NCBI GenBank assembly: GCA_052035915.1
Contig: JBPOHE010000127.1
Coordinates: forward strand, 1 to 64,000
Reading direction: 5' to 3'
DNA: 64,000 bases
From: JBPOHE01 sp052035915
GTDB lineage: Bacteria; Pseudomonadota; Gammaproteobacteria; Chromatiales; Chromatiaceae
Shown here: one piece after another, positions 42,267 to 51,306 of the stretch
Layout: the number at the start of each line of letters is the position of its first letter
Position numbering within the stretch: position 1 is the first letter of the stretch
Notes under the pieces: model-generated
The model's input: the letters and a program-made list of their open reading frames with translations, nothing else
Database searches by the model: none
What the model was told of the DNA's origin: nothing
Position numbers and translations under genes: made by a program

Positions 42267-44018
42267 TCAGACCTCTTCGGTTACCCTGAGCACTTCCTCC
42301 AGGGTCGTCAACCCAGCGAGGGCCTTACGCACGCCGTCCTGATACATGGTGTCCATCCCCTCGGCAATAGCAAGACGCTGAATATCCGTGGCACTGGCAT
42401 GCCGCATCACCAGTTGCCGCAGACCGTCGGTCATCACCAATACCTCGGCCACCGCCAAGCGACCGAAAAAGCCTGATCCAGCACAATGCTTACAGCCTTC
42501 TGCCCGATAAAGGATCACCTCGCCATGTTGATCGGCATGGCGTTCGAGTTTGAATTCCTCCACCACCTCGGGTAGGGCCGGATAGGGGACCCGGCAATGC
42601 TGGCACAAATGGCGTACCAACCGCTGCCCCAGGATCCCATTGACGGTAGAGGTCAACAGATAGTCCTCCACCCCCATATCCAACATGCGGGTTACCCCGC
42701 CAGCGGCATCATTGGTATGCAGCGTCGAAATCACCAAGTGACCGGTCAAGGCCGATTGCACCGCGATGCGGGCGGTCTCCAGATCGCGCATCTCGCCGAT
42801 CATGATGATGTCCGGATCCTGCCGGACTATGGCCCGGAGAGCGTTGGAGAAATTGAGCCCGATCTGGGGCTTGACCTGGATCTGATTGATACCTTCAAGC
42901 TGATACTCGACCGGATCCTCGACGGTGATGATCTTGCGCGTGGGGCTGTTAAGCCGTAGCAGCGCGGTGTAAAGCGTGGTGCTCTTGCCACTCCCGGTGG
43001 GACCGGTGGCCAGCACGATGCCATGCGGCAGTTCAAGAATTCGTAACAGCCGACGCAGACCTTCGCCGGTAAAGCCGAGGGCGTCGAAGTCGAATTTCAC
43101 TCCGGATTTGTCCAACAGGCGCAGGACCACGCTCTCGCCATAAAGGGTCGGCACCGTGGAGACGCGCAGATCCAGTTCCTTGCCTTGAGCCCGGAGCGGG
43201 ATGCGGCCATCCTGGGGCAGACGGCGTTCGGCGATATTCAGATTGGCCATGATCTTGACCCTTGAGATTACCGCCGCCGTCGAACTGGCGGGCGGTGACT
43301 CCACTTCCCGCAGTACGCCATCCACCCGGTAACGCACCTTGAGCCGACCTTCGAAGGGTTCGATGTGGATATCCGAGGCCCGGGATTCCACCGCCCGCTG
43401 CACAATCAGATTTACCAAACGGATGACGGGCGCCTCGCTGGCCAGGTCCCGTAGGTGCTCGATATCGGTCTCGTCACCAGCTTCATTTCCACCCAGGGTT
43501 TCGAGGATCTCGCCCATGGCACTGCGTCCGGCACCATAGAGACGCTCGATCGCCGCGTCGATCTCGGAGGCCACCCCGATCCGTGGCGCCACAGGTTGAC
43601 CGATGGCTATTTCCACCGCATTGCGGGCAAATTCGTCCAGAGGGTCCGCCATGACCAGCACCAGCCTGTCTTCCTCTTCAAACAGTGGCAGCAGGTGAGA
43701 ATCCTTGAGGAAACGCAAGGGCAACAGGTCCGGAAATTCCGCCACCTTGGGGTAATCGTCCGTGCCCACCAGGGGAAGTTCGAGAACGGTGGCCAAGGCC
43801 TGCGCCAAGTCCCGTTCGGAGATCAGCCCCAAACGGGTTGCCAGTTCAGCCCAACCCTCACCCTTGTCGGCGGCCAGACGTTGCACCCGTTCCAGATCGC
43901 TGGCCCGCAACCGTCCCTGATCCACCAGATAGGACTGGATCGCTTCCGGACCCGGCCTCTCCGAGGGACTCCCTACCGGGAACTGGGCATGGGTTTCACC
44001 AACAGCTGTTTGCATCAT
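42267..44018 (-). CDS. gspE: Type II secretion ATPase GspE
   Basis: 583-aa cytoplasmic hexameric ATPase. N1E/N2E domains to about 195, then the catalytic core: Walker A GPTGSGKST (339-347), Asp box (ITVEDPVEYQLEGINQIQV), Walker B (DPDIIMIGEMRD) and His box (GHLVISTLHTNDA). A zinc-binding tetracysteine set (HLCQHC and CKHC) is intact. First gene of the gsp operon, which runs E-F-G-H-I-J-K-L-M-C-D; gspO (prepilin peptidase) and gspN are not in the window. Confidence 0.96.
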   Translation of the reverse strand: MMQTAVGETHAQFPVGSPSERPGPEAIQSYLVDQGRLRASDLERVQRLAADKGEGWAELATRLGLISERDLAQALATVLELPLVGTDDYPKVAEFPDLLPLRFLKDSHLLPLFEEEDRLVLVMADPLDEFARNAVEIAIGQPVAPRIGVASEIDAAIERLYGAGRSAMGEILETLGGNEAGDETDIEHLRDLASEAPVIRLVNLIVQRAVESRASDIHIEPFEGRLKVRYRVDGVLREVESPPASSTAAVISRVKIMANLNIAERRLPQDGRIPLRAQGKELDLRVSTVPTLYGESVVLRLLDKSGVKFDFDALGFTGEGLRRLLRILELPHGIVLATGPTGSGKSTTLYTALLRLNSPTRKIITVEDPVEYQLEGINQIQVKPQIGLNFSNALRAIVRQDPDIIMIGEMRDLETARIAVQSALTGHLVISTLHTNDAAGGVTRMLDMGVEDYLLTSTVNGILGQRLVRHLCQHCRVPYPALPEVVEEFKLERHADQHGEVILYRAEGCKHCAGSGFFGRLAVAEVLVMTDGLRQLVMRHASATDIQRLAIAEGMDTMYQDGVRKALAGLTTLEEVLRVTEEV

Positions 44019-44137
44019 GAAGGGGTCCGTAGCGACGGGAATACACTCAATGGGCGAAAAAAGATAACAAGCTCGGGATCATATCGATGCTGCTCAACTG
44101 ACACTATCTCCGGTGACAAGTTTCAAACTTCCAGGAT

Positions 44138-45037
44138 TCATTCCAGCCTGGGGTCATGGCGGCCCAACAAGAGGCGAAGCCCTAGCAGACGCACCAAAAG
44201 CAGCCATCGGGCCAAGGCGTAGAGCCAAGGACCGGCGCCATCGAGTCTGTCATGCTTGCGCAAATAGTACAGAAAACTTCGGGTCTTGTGCCATTCGACC
44301 AGGATCGGGCTAACGGCGCTGGTGCTTTTGGCGTGCCTCGCCTCGACTCGAGGGCAGAAATAGACCCGACCTCCGGCGTGACGAAATCGAAGGCAGAAGT
44401 CCACATCCTCGACATGCAAGAAAAACCCCTCGTCCATACCGCCAAGATCCTGATAGGCTTGGCGCGCCATCAACATCAGCGCCCCGCTGGTCACAGGCAC
44501 CTCCAGGGTGTCCCGCGGCAGGGGTTGTTGGTGAAGATTGAAGCGCCATCTCGCCCCTGTTTTTCCCAACCAGCGATAGAGTTTCAAACCCTCGACCAAG
44601 AGGCTCCCTGGACTGAGATCCCGGCGACGCCCACCCGCCTGTTCAGTCCCATCCGGATTGAGCAGACGGCAACTCAGGAGCCATGGTGGGGTTAAAGCCG
44701 CGGTCTCAGCCAGCAGGCGGGCCAAGCCACCCTCAGGTAACAGGCAATCCGGGTTCAGCAACAAGAGCCGCGATTCTTCGGTCCTCGCCACCCCCAGATT
44801 GCAGCCGGCGGCAAAACCGACGTTGCCCTGACCGCGTACCAGCATCACTCGTGATTCTTCTTCAGCGAGTTGCTCCAGCCAGACCGACTCCTCGACAGCG
44901 TTGCCATTATCCACTACTACCAAACGGTGGACCTCGGGTTGTCGCAACACCGCGCCGAGGCTCTCCTTAAGGATGGGGCCCGTGCGGTAACTCACCATCA
45001 CCACCGCCACCCGGAACTCGGTCGGGGTAAGCGACAT
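44138..45037 (-). CDS. Family 2 glycosyltransferase (rhamnosyltransferase-like)
   Basis: 299 aa. AVVMVSYRTG, LVVVDNGN, NVGFAAGCNLG and LLLNPDCLLP are the classical GT2 signatures of the rhamnosyl/dTDP-sugar subgroup; GGMDEGFFLHVEDVDFCLR is the acceptor loop with the catalytic Asp; a C-terminal hydrophobic helix (ALARWLLLVRLLGLRLLLG) may attach it to the membrane. Its ATG abuts the stop of the upstream GT2, so the two form one unit. Confidence 0.9.
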   Translation of the reverse strand: MSLTPTEFRVAVVMVSYRTGPILKESLGAVLRQPEVHRLVVVDNGNAVEESVWLEQLAEEESRVMLVRGQGNVGFAAGCNLGVARTEESRLLLLNPDCLLPEGGLARLLAETAALTPPWLLSCRLLNPDGTEQAGGRRRDLSPGSLLVEGLKLYRWLGKTGARWRFNLHQQPLPRDTLEVPVTSGALMLMARQAYQDLGGMDEGFFLHVEDVDFCLRFRHAGGRVYFCPRVEARHAKSTSAVSPILVEWHKTRSFLYYLRKHDRLDGAGPWLYALARWLLLVRLLGLRLLLGRHDPRLE

Positions 45038-46000
45038 TCAGCGACGGAGCCAAGCGAGACCGGTCGCCATGCTGCTCCGTAGCCGGGCCAGAGACACCAC
45101 CCGACGGCGCTGTACCTGACGGCGTTTCCACCACATACGAGGCAATCCCGACCAGGCCGCGCGCTTGGCCGCCCAGGCCACGGCCCCCTGACCACGACGG
45201 GCCGCCGTGACCAATGCCCAGAGATTGGCCAGGAGATGGCCCGGTAGATAGAGCCAGAACAGCCACCCCGGCATGTTTTTCAGATAGACCCAGGGGAGGT
45301 TGCGCTGACCCTGAAACACCGAAAAATCGCTCCGATAGCCGGTGGTGGCGGAGCCCAGGTGGTAGGCCAGGGCTTCGGGAACATACCAGCAATCGTGCCC
45401 GGCCAGCCGGAGGCGGAACCCCAGATCCACATCCTCCAGATAACAGAAGAAATCCTCATCGAAGCCTCCCAGTTCGAGCCAGAGATCACGTCTGATCACA
45501 GTCGAAGCACCGCAGGGCGAAAACACCTGGCCCGCCGGACGCCGCACCTGATCGCGGCGGCGACCGTGATCCCGGCGCCAGCACACCCCGCTCACATGGT
45601 AGATATCGCCGGTGCCATCGAGACGGTCCTGGTCCTCGGCGCACACCAGGGTACCGGTGAAGACCCCAACCTCGGGCCGGGCCTGGATGGCCTGGGCATA
45701 GGCCCGCAACCAACCCGGGTCAGGAAAGGCATCCGGATTGAGCAACACCAACCACTCCGCCCCCGCCTCCCGGGCGGCGAGATTGTTGGCGACGGCAAAC
45801 CCCAGATTTTCCTCTTGAGGAAAAAGCCTCACCGCCGGATAACCTTGCCGCACCAGATCCACCGAACCATCCCGGCTGCCATTGTCCACCAGGATGACCT
45901 CCCGGGGTGGATAGTCCTGGGCCAGTATGGCCTCCAGGCAACGGGGCAGATAGTCCCGACCGTTCCAATTGACCACGATGACGCTGAATTGGGGGGTCAT
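45038..46000 (-). CDS. Family 2 glycosyltransferase (rhamnosyltransferase-like)
   Basis: 320 aa from ATG 46000 (a GTG at 46018 would add six residues). Contains FSVIVVNWNG, VILVDNGSRDGS, ENLGFAVANNLAA, LLNPDAFPDPGW, and GGFDEDFFCYLEDVDLGFR. Same subgroup as the gene downstream but only partly similar, so the two probably add successive sugars. A membrane-associated hydrophobic stretch follows the catalytic core. Dyad copy 5 occupies the upstream gap. Confidence 0.9.
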   Translation of the reverse strand: MTPQFSVIVVNWNGRDYLPRCLEAILAQDYPPREVILVDNGSRDGSVDLVRQGYPAVRLFPQEENLGFAVANNLAAREAGAEWLVLLNPDAFPDPGWLRAYAQAIQARPEVGVFTGTLVCAEDQDRLDGTGDIYHVSGVCWRRDHGRRRDQVRRPAGQVFSPCGASTVIRRDLWLELGGFDEDFFCYLEDVDLGFRLRLAGHDCWYVPEALAYHLGSATTGYRSDFSVFQGQRNLPWVYLKNMPGWLFWLYLPGHLLANLWALVTAARRGQGAVAWAAKRAAWSGLPRMWWKRRQVQRRRVVSLARLRSSMATGLAWLRR

Positions 46001-46018
46001 GCCCTGATCATCGGACAC

Positions 46019-46421
46019 TTCATCGCATCCCCGTTCCGAATACCTTCGATGTTTCCGAGTGGTTGGGTGGAGGCGGGCGGCGGTCCATCATTCGGCGATG
46101 AGATGAGGGGAAACCCAAGAGGATTGGTCATCGCCCCCGCTTGTTCCGGGCATTGACCGGAAACGGCCAGTTTTTGTTTCATTTTGGAGAACAATACAGA
46201 GATGAATCAGATATTGTTCTCCTTTTGAGAACAGAGAACCGGCCCCAAAAACCCCGGCCCGGAAGCGCCGAGAGGCGGACAGGCCAGACGTGACCGCTCC
46301 CCTGTCTCTCGCGGTCAACCTCATGCTCTTTTCCGAACACATTTTCGCGTTCCGCAGGCCAGAGCGGATGCGGGCGCCAACCCCACGCCGCCGATGAGGG
46401 AACAACAAACCGGGATTGAAA
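46019..46421. other. Intergenic region with extended dyad element
   Basis: Positions 46090-46407 resemble 27278-27591 over about 290 bp, including the right flank ccagagcggatg, and are bracketed by degenerate direct repeats containing cggcgatgag / cgccgatgag. No gene seen. Confidence 0.6.
46144..46264. repeat. Dispersed dyad element, copy 5
   Basis: TTCCGGGCA (46144-46152), dyads GTTTC...GAGAAC at 46176-46192 and GTTCTC-N5-GAGAAC at 46216-46232 (starts 40 bp apart), right arm GGCCCGGAA (46256-46264). Confidence 0.9.
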
Positions 46422-48305
46422 TCAGCTTATCCCCGCCAGCGCCTGCCGGGCTGAGCCCATTGGAACGACCTCATCCGACCCCTGGTCAGAGACGAACCAA
46501 GACAGGCCATCCCGGATACGCTCGAGATCGTATTCCCCACAGGCCAGCTCCAGGGCATCCAGCCGCCGATTGAGGGTCTCCCAGTCGACCTGCCGGCTCT
46601 GGGCGAGCAGGATCTTGGGGTTGGCCGTTCGGCCCAACTCCTCACCCGCATGGAAGAGTTCCTCCTGCAGCTTCTCGCCCGGGCGCAGGCCGGTGTAACA
46701 GATCTCGATATCCCGCCCTGGTACCTTGCCCGAGAGGCGGATCATCTGGTCGGCGAGATAACTGATACGCACCGGTTTTTCCATATCGAGGACAAAGATC
46801 TCCCCACCCTGGCCCAGCACCGCCGCCTGCATGATCAACTGACAGGCCTCGGGAATCGTCATGAAATAGCGCTCCACTTGCGGATGGGTCACGGTCACCG
46901 GCCCTCCGGCAAGGATCTGCTGCTTGAATAGCGGTACCACGCTTCCGGCGGAACCCAGCACATTGCCGAAGCGCACGGTGATGAATCTGGTACGGGACTG
47001 CTGGGCGTAGTTCTGACAATAGATCTCCGCCACCCGCTTGGTGGTCCCCATCACATTGGCCGGATTCACCGCCTTGTCGGAAGAGATGAGCACGAAGTCC
47101 GAACAACCATAGGTATCGGCCGCCCGGGCAACCACCCTGGTACCGAAGACATTGTTGCGCACCGCCGCCCGTAACTGGGTCTGGAGTAAAGGCACATGCT
47201 TGTAAGCCGCGGCATGGAAGACCACCGCCGGCCGCCGCTCGGCGAACAGCCGCTGCACCGCCAAGCGGTCCACCACATCACCCAGATAAGGATAACAGGG
47301 CACCTCGGGGAACTGCTCGCGCAACTCGCGCTCCACGGCATAGAGGTTGTATTCGCAATGTTCCAACAAAATCAGCGCTGACGGCCGCAAACGGGCAATC
47401 TGGCGGCACAACTCGGCACCGATGGAACCGCCCGCTCCGGTCACCAGAATGGCCTTGCCGGTCAGGCCCGCCTCGATCCCGGCCCAATCCAGGGATACCG
47501 GCTCCCGTCCGAGGAGATCTTCGATGGACACCTCGCGCAACTGATTGATACTCACCTGCCCGGCCATCAGCGCGTCCAGCCTCGGTACCATACGGAAAGG
47601 TACTTCGCTACGCTCGCAGAGATCGACCAGACGTCGCAAACCGGCTGGGTTTGCCGAGGGAACCGCCAGGGTGATCACATCGATCGCCAGATCCGCCACC
47701 AGTTCGGGGATGCGGGCACAGCTTCCCAATACCCGCACCCCCTGGATCTCCTTACCCCATTTCGTCGGCTCGTCATCGACGAAACCTATTGGCTGGTAGG
47801 CCGACTCGGCGCGCCGCAACATATCCCGCACCAACATCTCGCCACCCCGCCCGGCCCCCACGATCAGCACCCGCGCCCCGGAACGCAGACGGAATCTGTG
47901 GTCCTTGATCCAGCGATAGGCCAGTCGGGGCCCACCCAAAAAGGCCAGCAACAGGATGGCATACAGGATGGGCACCGAACGCGGCACCCCTTCCAGTCGG
48001 GTCCAGGCAAATACCGCCAGCAGACTCAGCGAGACCCCCACGACTACCGCCTTGAGGATGCGCACCAGATCCGGCAGCGAGGCGAACCGCCAAACGCCGC
48101 GGTAGAGGCCGAAGAGGTGGAACACCCCCACCTGGATGGGAAGAATCAATACCAGGCTCCAGAACCCGTACTCCAACATGGGCGAAGGAATCTCGCCAAG
48201 ATTGAACCTCAGCCAATAGGCGCATAACCAAGCCAAAGGGATCATGACCAGATCATGCCCGAAGGCCACACCTCGGCTGGCCAAGCCTTGCAACGCCGAT
48301 TTCAC
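46422..48305 (-). CDS. Membrane-bound UDP-sugar 4,6-dehydratase (WbpM/CapD-like)
   Basis: 627 aa. Four N-terminal membrane helices (to about 125), a first Rossmann domain (VLIVGAGRGGEMLVRDM), then the short-chain dehydrogenase domain with the cofactor loop VTGAGGSIGAELCRQI and the catalytic SMK arrangement (SSDKAVNPANVMGTTKR) characteristic of FlaA1/WbpM-type UDP-GlcNAc 4,6-dehydratases. The product feeds synthesis of deoxy-amino sugars such as QuiNAc or Bac. GTG start at 48305 with GAGGGA upstream; 10 bp after the WecA-like gene. Confidence 0.92.
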   Translation of the reverse strand: MKSALQGLASRGVAFGHDLVMIPLAWLCAYWLRFNLGEIPSPMLEYGFWSLVLILPIQVGVFHLFGLYRGVWRFASLPDLVRILKAVVVGVSLSLLAVFAWTRLEGVPRSVPILYAILLLAFLGGPRLAYRWIKDHRFRLRSGARVLIVGAGRGGEMLVRDMLRRAESAYQPIGFVDDEPTKWGKEIQGVRVLGSCARIPELVADLAIDVITLAVPSANPAGLRRLVDLCERSEVPFRMVPRLDALMAGQVSINQLREVSIEDLLGREPVSLDWAGIEAGLTGKAILVTGAGGSIGAELCRQIARLRPSALILLEHCEYNLYAVERELREQFPEVPCYPYLGDVVDRLAVQRLFAERRPAVVFHAAAYKHVPLLQTQLRAAVRNNVFGTRVVARAADTYGCSDFVLISSDKAVNPANVMGTTKRVAEIYCQNYAQQSRTRFITVRFGNVLGSAGSVVPLFKQQILAGGPVTVTHPQVERYFMTIPEACQLIMQAAVLGQGGEIFVLDMEKPVRISYLADQMIRLSGKVPGRDIEICYTGLRPGEKLQEELFHAGEELGRTANPKILLAQSRQVDWETLNRRLDALELACGEYDLERIRDGLSWFVSDQGSDEVVPMGSARQALAGIS

Positions 48306-48315
48306 CTTTGTTCCC

Positions 48316-49410
48316 TCAGGGATTTCCCACCGGCAGGCGGCGCGCCTTCAGTACCAGGGCCAGATAGAGCAGCCCCCAGGCCGCCAGCCCCAGGCATTGC
48401 GTGAACAGGGAGGCAAAAGCCAGCCAACAGGCCGAAGTGGCACAAGCCGACATCAGTACCAGCGCCCAGGCGAGGGTGCGGCGCTGGCTCCACCCCGAGA
48501 CCACCAGCCGCTGGTAACAATGGGTACGGTGAGACTGCCACACAGGTTCCCGATGCCAGGCTCGACGCAACAGCGTGAGACTGGCATCAACCAGAAACGG
48601 AGAAAAAATCAACAAGGCCACCCAAAGCGGAAACAGGCCGCGGCGATCCCCCCAGAGTGAGAGACCGCCGGCCAGCAGACCAAGACTCGCGGATCCCACG
48701 TCCCCCATGAAAATGCTGGCCGATGGCAGATTCCAGGGCAGAAAACCACCCACGGACGCCGCCACGAGAAAGCAGAGAAGGGCATAAACACTGTCTCCGG
48801 CCTCCGCCCCCAGAAATCCCAGCGTACCGAACCCAACTACGGCCATGCTGGCCGCCAACCCATCCATGCCATCCATAAAGTTGTAGAGATTGATCATCCA
48901 GGTCAGGAACAAAAAGCTGAATCCGAGCCCCACCCAGGTCGGTACCCTGATCACCACCCCCGGGAGATGCAGGCTGTCGATCGCGAACCCCTGCCGAACC
49001 AGCACCCCGGCCACCGCCAGGTGTACCAGTAGTCGGACCAAAGCGGGCAATCCGCGTACGTCGTCCCACAGACTCAGGAGCGCCACCACCAGCATTGATC
49101 CACCCAACCAGACGAAGTTCCCGGGAACCAGCCACCCTAGCCCGACGGCTACGGACACGAAGACGACCAGACTGGTCAGAAAAGCCAGGCCACCCGCCCT
49201 AGGAATGGGATGGGAATGCAGCGAGCGGGCCGTCGGATGATCCAGGATACGACAGACAGACCTCGCTTCCCGGCACAGCCCAGTCAGAGCGGCCGCCAGC
49301 AGCCAGGCGCCACAGAGCAGCCAATTCTCCCCTATCACCAATAAAAAAACCGGACGCAAAACAAAGCGGGCTAGTATATCCCATTGGCCACCCACAGCGT
49401 CTGCACCCAA
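48316..49410 (-). CDS. Polyprenyl-phosphate sugar-1-phosphate transferase (WecA/MraY-like)
   Basis: Up to 364 aa with about eleven membrane helices. Family motifs are present: RSLHSHPIPRAGGLAF, LWDDVRGLPALVRLLVH, INLYNFMDGMDGLAAS (Mg/phosphate-binding aspartates), SASIFMGDVGSASLG and HREPVWQSHRTHCYQRLV (His loop). It starts glycan synthesis by placing a sugar-1-phosphate on undecaprenyl phosphate. The start is uncertain: TTG at 49410 or a GTG near residue 26. Together with the WbpM-like gene it resembles the WbpL-WbpM pair. Confidence 0.88.
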   Translation of the reverse strand: MGADAVGGQWDILARFVLRPVFLLVIGENWLLCGAWLLAAALTGLCREARSVCRILDHPTARSLHSHPIPRAGGLAFLTSLVVFVSVAVGLGWLVPGNFVWLGGSMLVVALLSLWDDVRGLPALVRLLVHLAVAGVLVRQGFAIDSLHLPGVVIRVPTWVGLGFSFLFLTWMINLYNFMDGMDGLAASMAVVGFGTLGFLGAEAGDSVYALLCFLVAASVGGFLPWNLPSASIFMGDVGSASLGLLAGGLSLWGDRRGLFPLWVALLIFSPFLVDASLTLLRRAWHREPVWQSHRTHCYQRLVVSGWSQRRTLAWALVLMSACATSACWLAFASLFTQCLGLAAWGLLYLALVLKARRLPVGNP

Positions 49411-50013
49411 GGCACAGAAACCAGTCTCATCCTGAACTTGCCTTCAAAATCAGTCGTTTAAGTTTAATCAAAACGACTTCTCAGGCCTCATTAAGGAAAA
49501 ATGCCCGCGTCGACACTGAAGCGGATCTTTTCAAAACCCTGATGGGCCTGAATCGCCCGCGCGCAACAATACGACGTCGGTTTTTTGCTACAGATCCTTA
49601 CGCCCACCTCTCCATCTCTTCGCCCTGCCCCTTTCCCTAGAGCCTCATTTTTCGCTAAGCTGTGGGGGTTGGAGGGAGTCGATGAAGCGGTATCCAAGGC
49701 TATGGGCATCTTTCCGATGCTCGAATGAAACAGTGACTTTGATGCCAATCATCCGTAAAGGGCTTGGAAGCCTTACTTCCGGCGCTGGTTGTCGTACCTT
49801 GGGGTGCGCCATGACTGGCTAAAGTCGCCGATCGCGCTTAGACTTAATAGTGAGTGACGGACGCAGCGGTGATGAAGCGTGTCATTTGGGCAACAAATCC
49901 GGAAGTTGTGGTTTTTTTCAAAAAAACTGTTGCAGAGAAATTGTCCGTCGGATAATATTCAATCTGCACAGCATTTTCTCCAACTGCATACACACAGAGC
50001 GGGAGTTCTCTAG
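49411..50013 (+). other. Upstream region of the porin gene
   Basis: About 600 bp without a convincing gene. Close to the porin it has a perfect palindrome gttttttt-c-aaaaaaac (49912-49929) directly before the -35 box, which may be an operator or a hairpin. The rest shows no RNA gene or repeat that I recognise. Confidence 0.5.
49930..49958 (+). promoter_or_regulatory. Sigma-70 promoter of the porin gene
   Basis: TTGCAG (49930-49935), 17-bp spacer, TAATAT (49953-49958). It gives a leader of about 50 nt with GGGAG 8 nt before the porin ATG. An A/T palindrome adjoins the -35 box. Confidence 0.8.
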
Positions 50014-51123
50014 ATGAAAAAGAAGATTTTGACCATCGCAGTGGCCACTGCCATGGCCCCCCTGGCGGCCATGGCTGACGCAGTCATCTACGGCAAGTTG
50101 CATGTTTCTCTTGACAATGTTGATTACGAGGACGTAGCTGGTCCTTACAATGCCGGTAGCGCCGGTTACTGCGCCAAAAACGGCCTGAAGGGTTGGGATG
50201 TCTGCAGCCGCGCCAGCCGCCTCGGCTTTAAGGGTTCCGAGGACATCATGGCCGGCCTCAAGGCGATCTGGCAGATCGAGTTTCAGGTAGCCCTGACCAA
50301 TGCCAACTCGGCCATCACCGATGGTGACAACGGTCAGATCCGTATGCGTAACAGCTTCGTCGGTCTTTCCGGCGACTGGGGTACCGCCCTCATCGGCCGT
50401 CATGACCATCCTTACAAGCTGGCCACCGCCAAGCAGGATATCTTTGAAGATACCCTGGCGGACTACAACTTCACCGCTGGCTTCCAGGATCTCCGTTCCG
50501 ATAATGCCATCGCCTATGTCAGCCCCAAGTGGGGTGGCTTCAACATCGCCGCGGCTGTCGTAACCCCGGGCACCGCCACCTTCACGGGTAATGGCAACGT
50601 TGACGCCGATGGCATCGCCAATGGTTGGTCCGTAGCGGCCCAGTTTGACATGGCCGGCTTCTTCGCCGCCGCCGCCTATGAAACCTTCGACGAAGACATC
50701 CTGAATGCCACCGCTACCGACTCTTGGGATAAGTACCGGATTGGTCTCGGCTACAATGCTGACATGTTTGGAGTGAACTTTGTTTACGAAAACATGGAGG
50801 ATTATCAGCAGATCTTCTATTTGAACGGCCAGTTCAAGTTCGGCAATACGGCCATCAAGGCCATGTATTCCTATAACGAAGCTGAGAACGCGACCAATTA
50901 CCAGAACTGGGGCGCCTCTGCCTTTACCGCCCTTGGGCCGTCCATCGACGCTCAAGCTTGGGCGATTGGCGTGGATCACGCCCTCACCAAGCGGACCAAT
51001 GCCTATGTCGTCTATACCGACAAGAATGCTGATCCTTCCCGTCAGCAGAAGGATTTCTTCGGTGTCGACAGCAACTGGGGCGATTGGAATGGCTTCTCGC
51101 TCGGTATGATCCACAAGTTCTAA
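50014..51123 (+). CDS. Gram-negative outer-membrane porin
   Basis: 369 aa. Signal peptide 1-21 (MKKKILTIAVATAMAPLAAMA), mature start DAVIYGKLHVSLDN, the usual first strand of general trimeric porins, with RASRLGFKGSEDIMAGLKAIWQIEF, RNSFVGLSGDWGTALIGRHDHP (loop 3 region) and a C-terminal strand ending in Phe (SLGMIHKF), the Bam recognition signal. One internal disulfide is possible (two Cys near 51-65). Forms a 16-stranded diffusion pore. High, biased codon use suggests strong expression, in line with the good promoter and terminator. Confidence 0.95.
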   Translation: MKKKILTIAVATAMAPLAAMADAVIYGKLHVSLDNVDYEDVAGPYNAGSAGYCAKNGLKGWDVCSRASRLGFKGSEDIMAGLKAIWQIEFQVALTNANSAITDGDNGQIRMRNSFVGLSGDWGTALIGRHDHPYKLATAKQDIFEDTLADYNFTAGFQDLRSDNAIAYVSPKWGGFNIAAAVVTPGTATFTGNGNVDADGIANGWSVAAQFDMAGFFAAAAYETFDEDILNATATDSWDKYRIGLGYNADMFGVNFVYENMEDYQQIFYLNGQFKFGNTAIKAMYSYNEAENATNYQNWGASAFTALGPSIDAQAWAIGVDHALTKRTNAYVVYTDKNADPSRQQKDFFGVDSNWGDWNGFSLGMIHKF

Positions 51124-51145
51124 GTCATAGCCTTGCATGACAACG

Positions 51146-51176
51146 ACAACGGGGCCTCTGGCCCCGTTGTTGTTTA
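51146..51176 (+). terminator. Rho-independent terminator of the porin gene
   Basis: Stem ACAACGGGGCC / GGCCCCGTTGT (51146-51170) with a 3-nt loop, then TGTTTAT. Starts 22 bp after the stop codon. Confidence 0.92.
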
Positions 51177-51207
51177 TAGGCGATGACGGAACAAGATAAC
51201 CCGAATC

Positions 51208-51288
51208 GTGTTTGTTCGCCTTTCAGGTGCCCTAGCCGGGGGCGAGTTCTGTAACGGCTGGCGTCACACCGAGAGCGAAATGAACAAG
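51208..51288. repeat. Foldback repeat, short copy
   Basis: Arms TTGTTC...GGTG...AGCCG and CGGCT...CACC...GAACAA around a short centre. Its right arm (containing ctgtaacggctgg) is a close reverse complement of the left arm of the longer foldback at 52738-52869, which defines the family. Confidence 0.7.
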
Positions 51289-51306
51289 GCCTTTTGGGAC
51301 GCATTC

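Noticed and set aside
49491..49748. 85-codon minus-strand frame upstream of the porin
   Set aside because: No family resemblance, no ribosome binding site and Ser/Lys-rich low-quality composition.
49918..51138. 406-codon minus-strand frame across the porin
   Set aside because: Exact antisense of an intact porin with signal peptide, C-terminal Phe, promoter and terminator.
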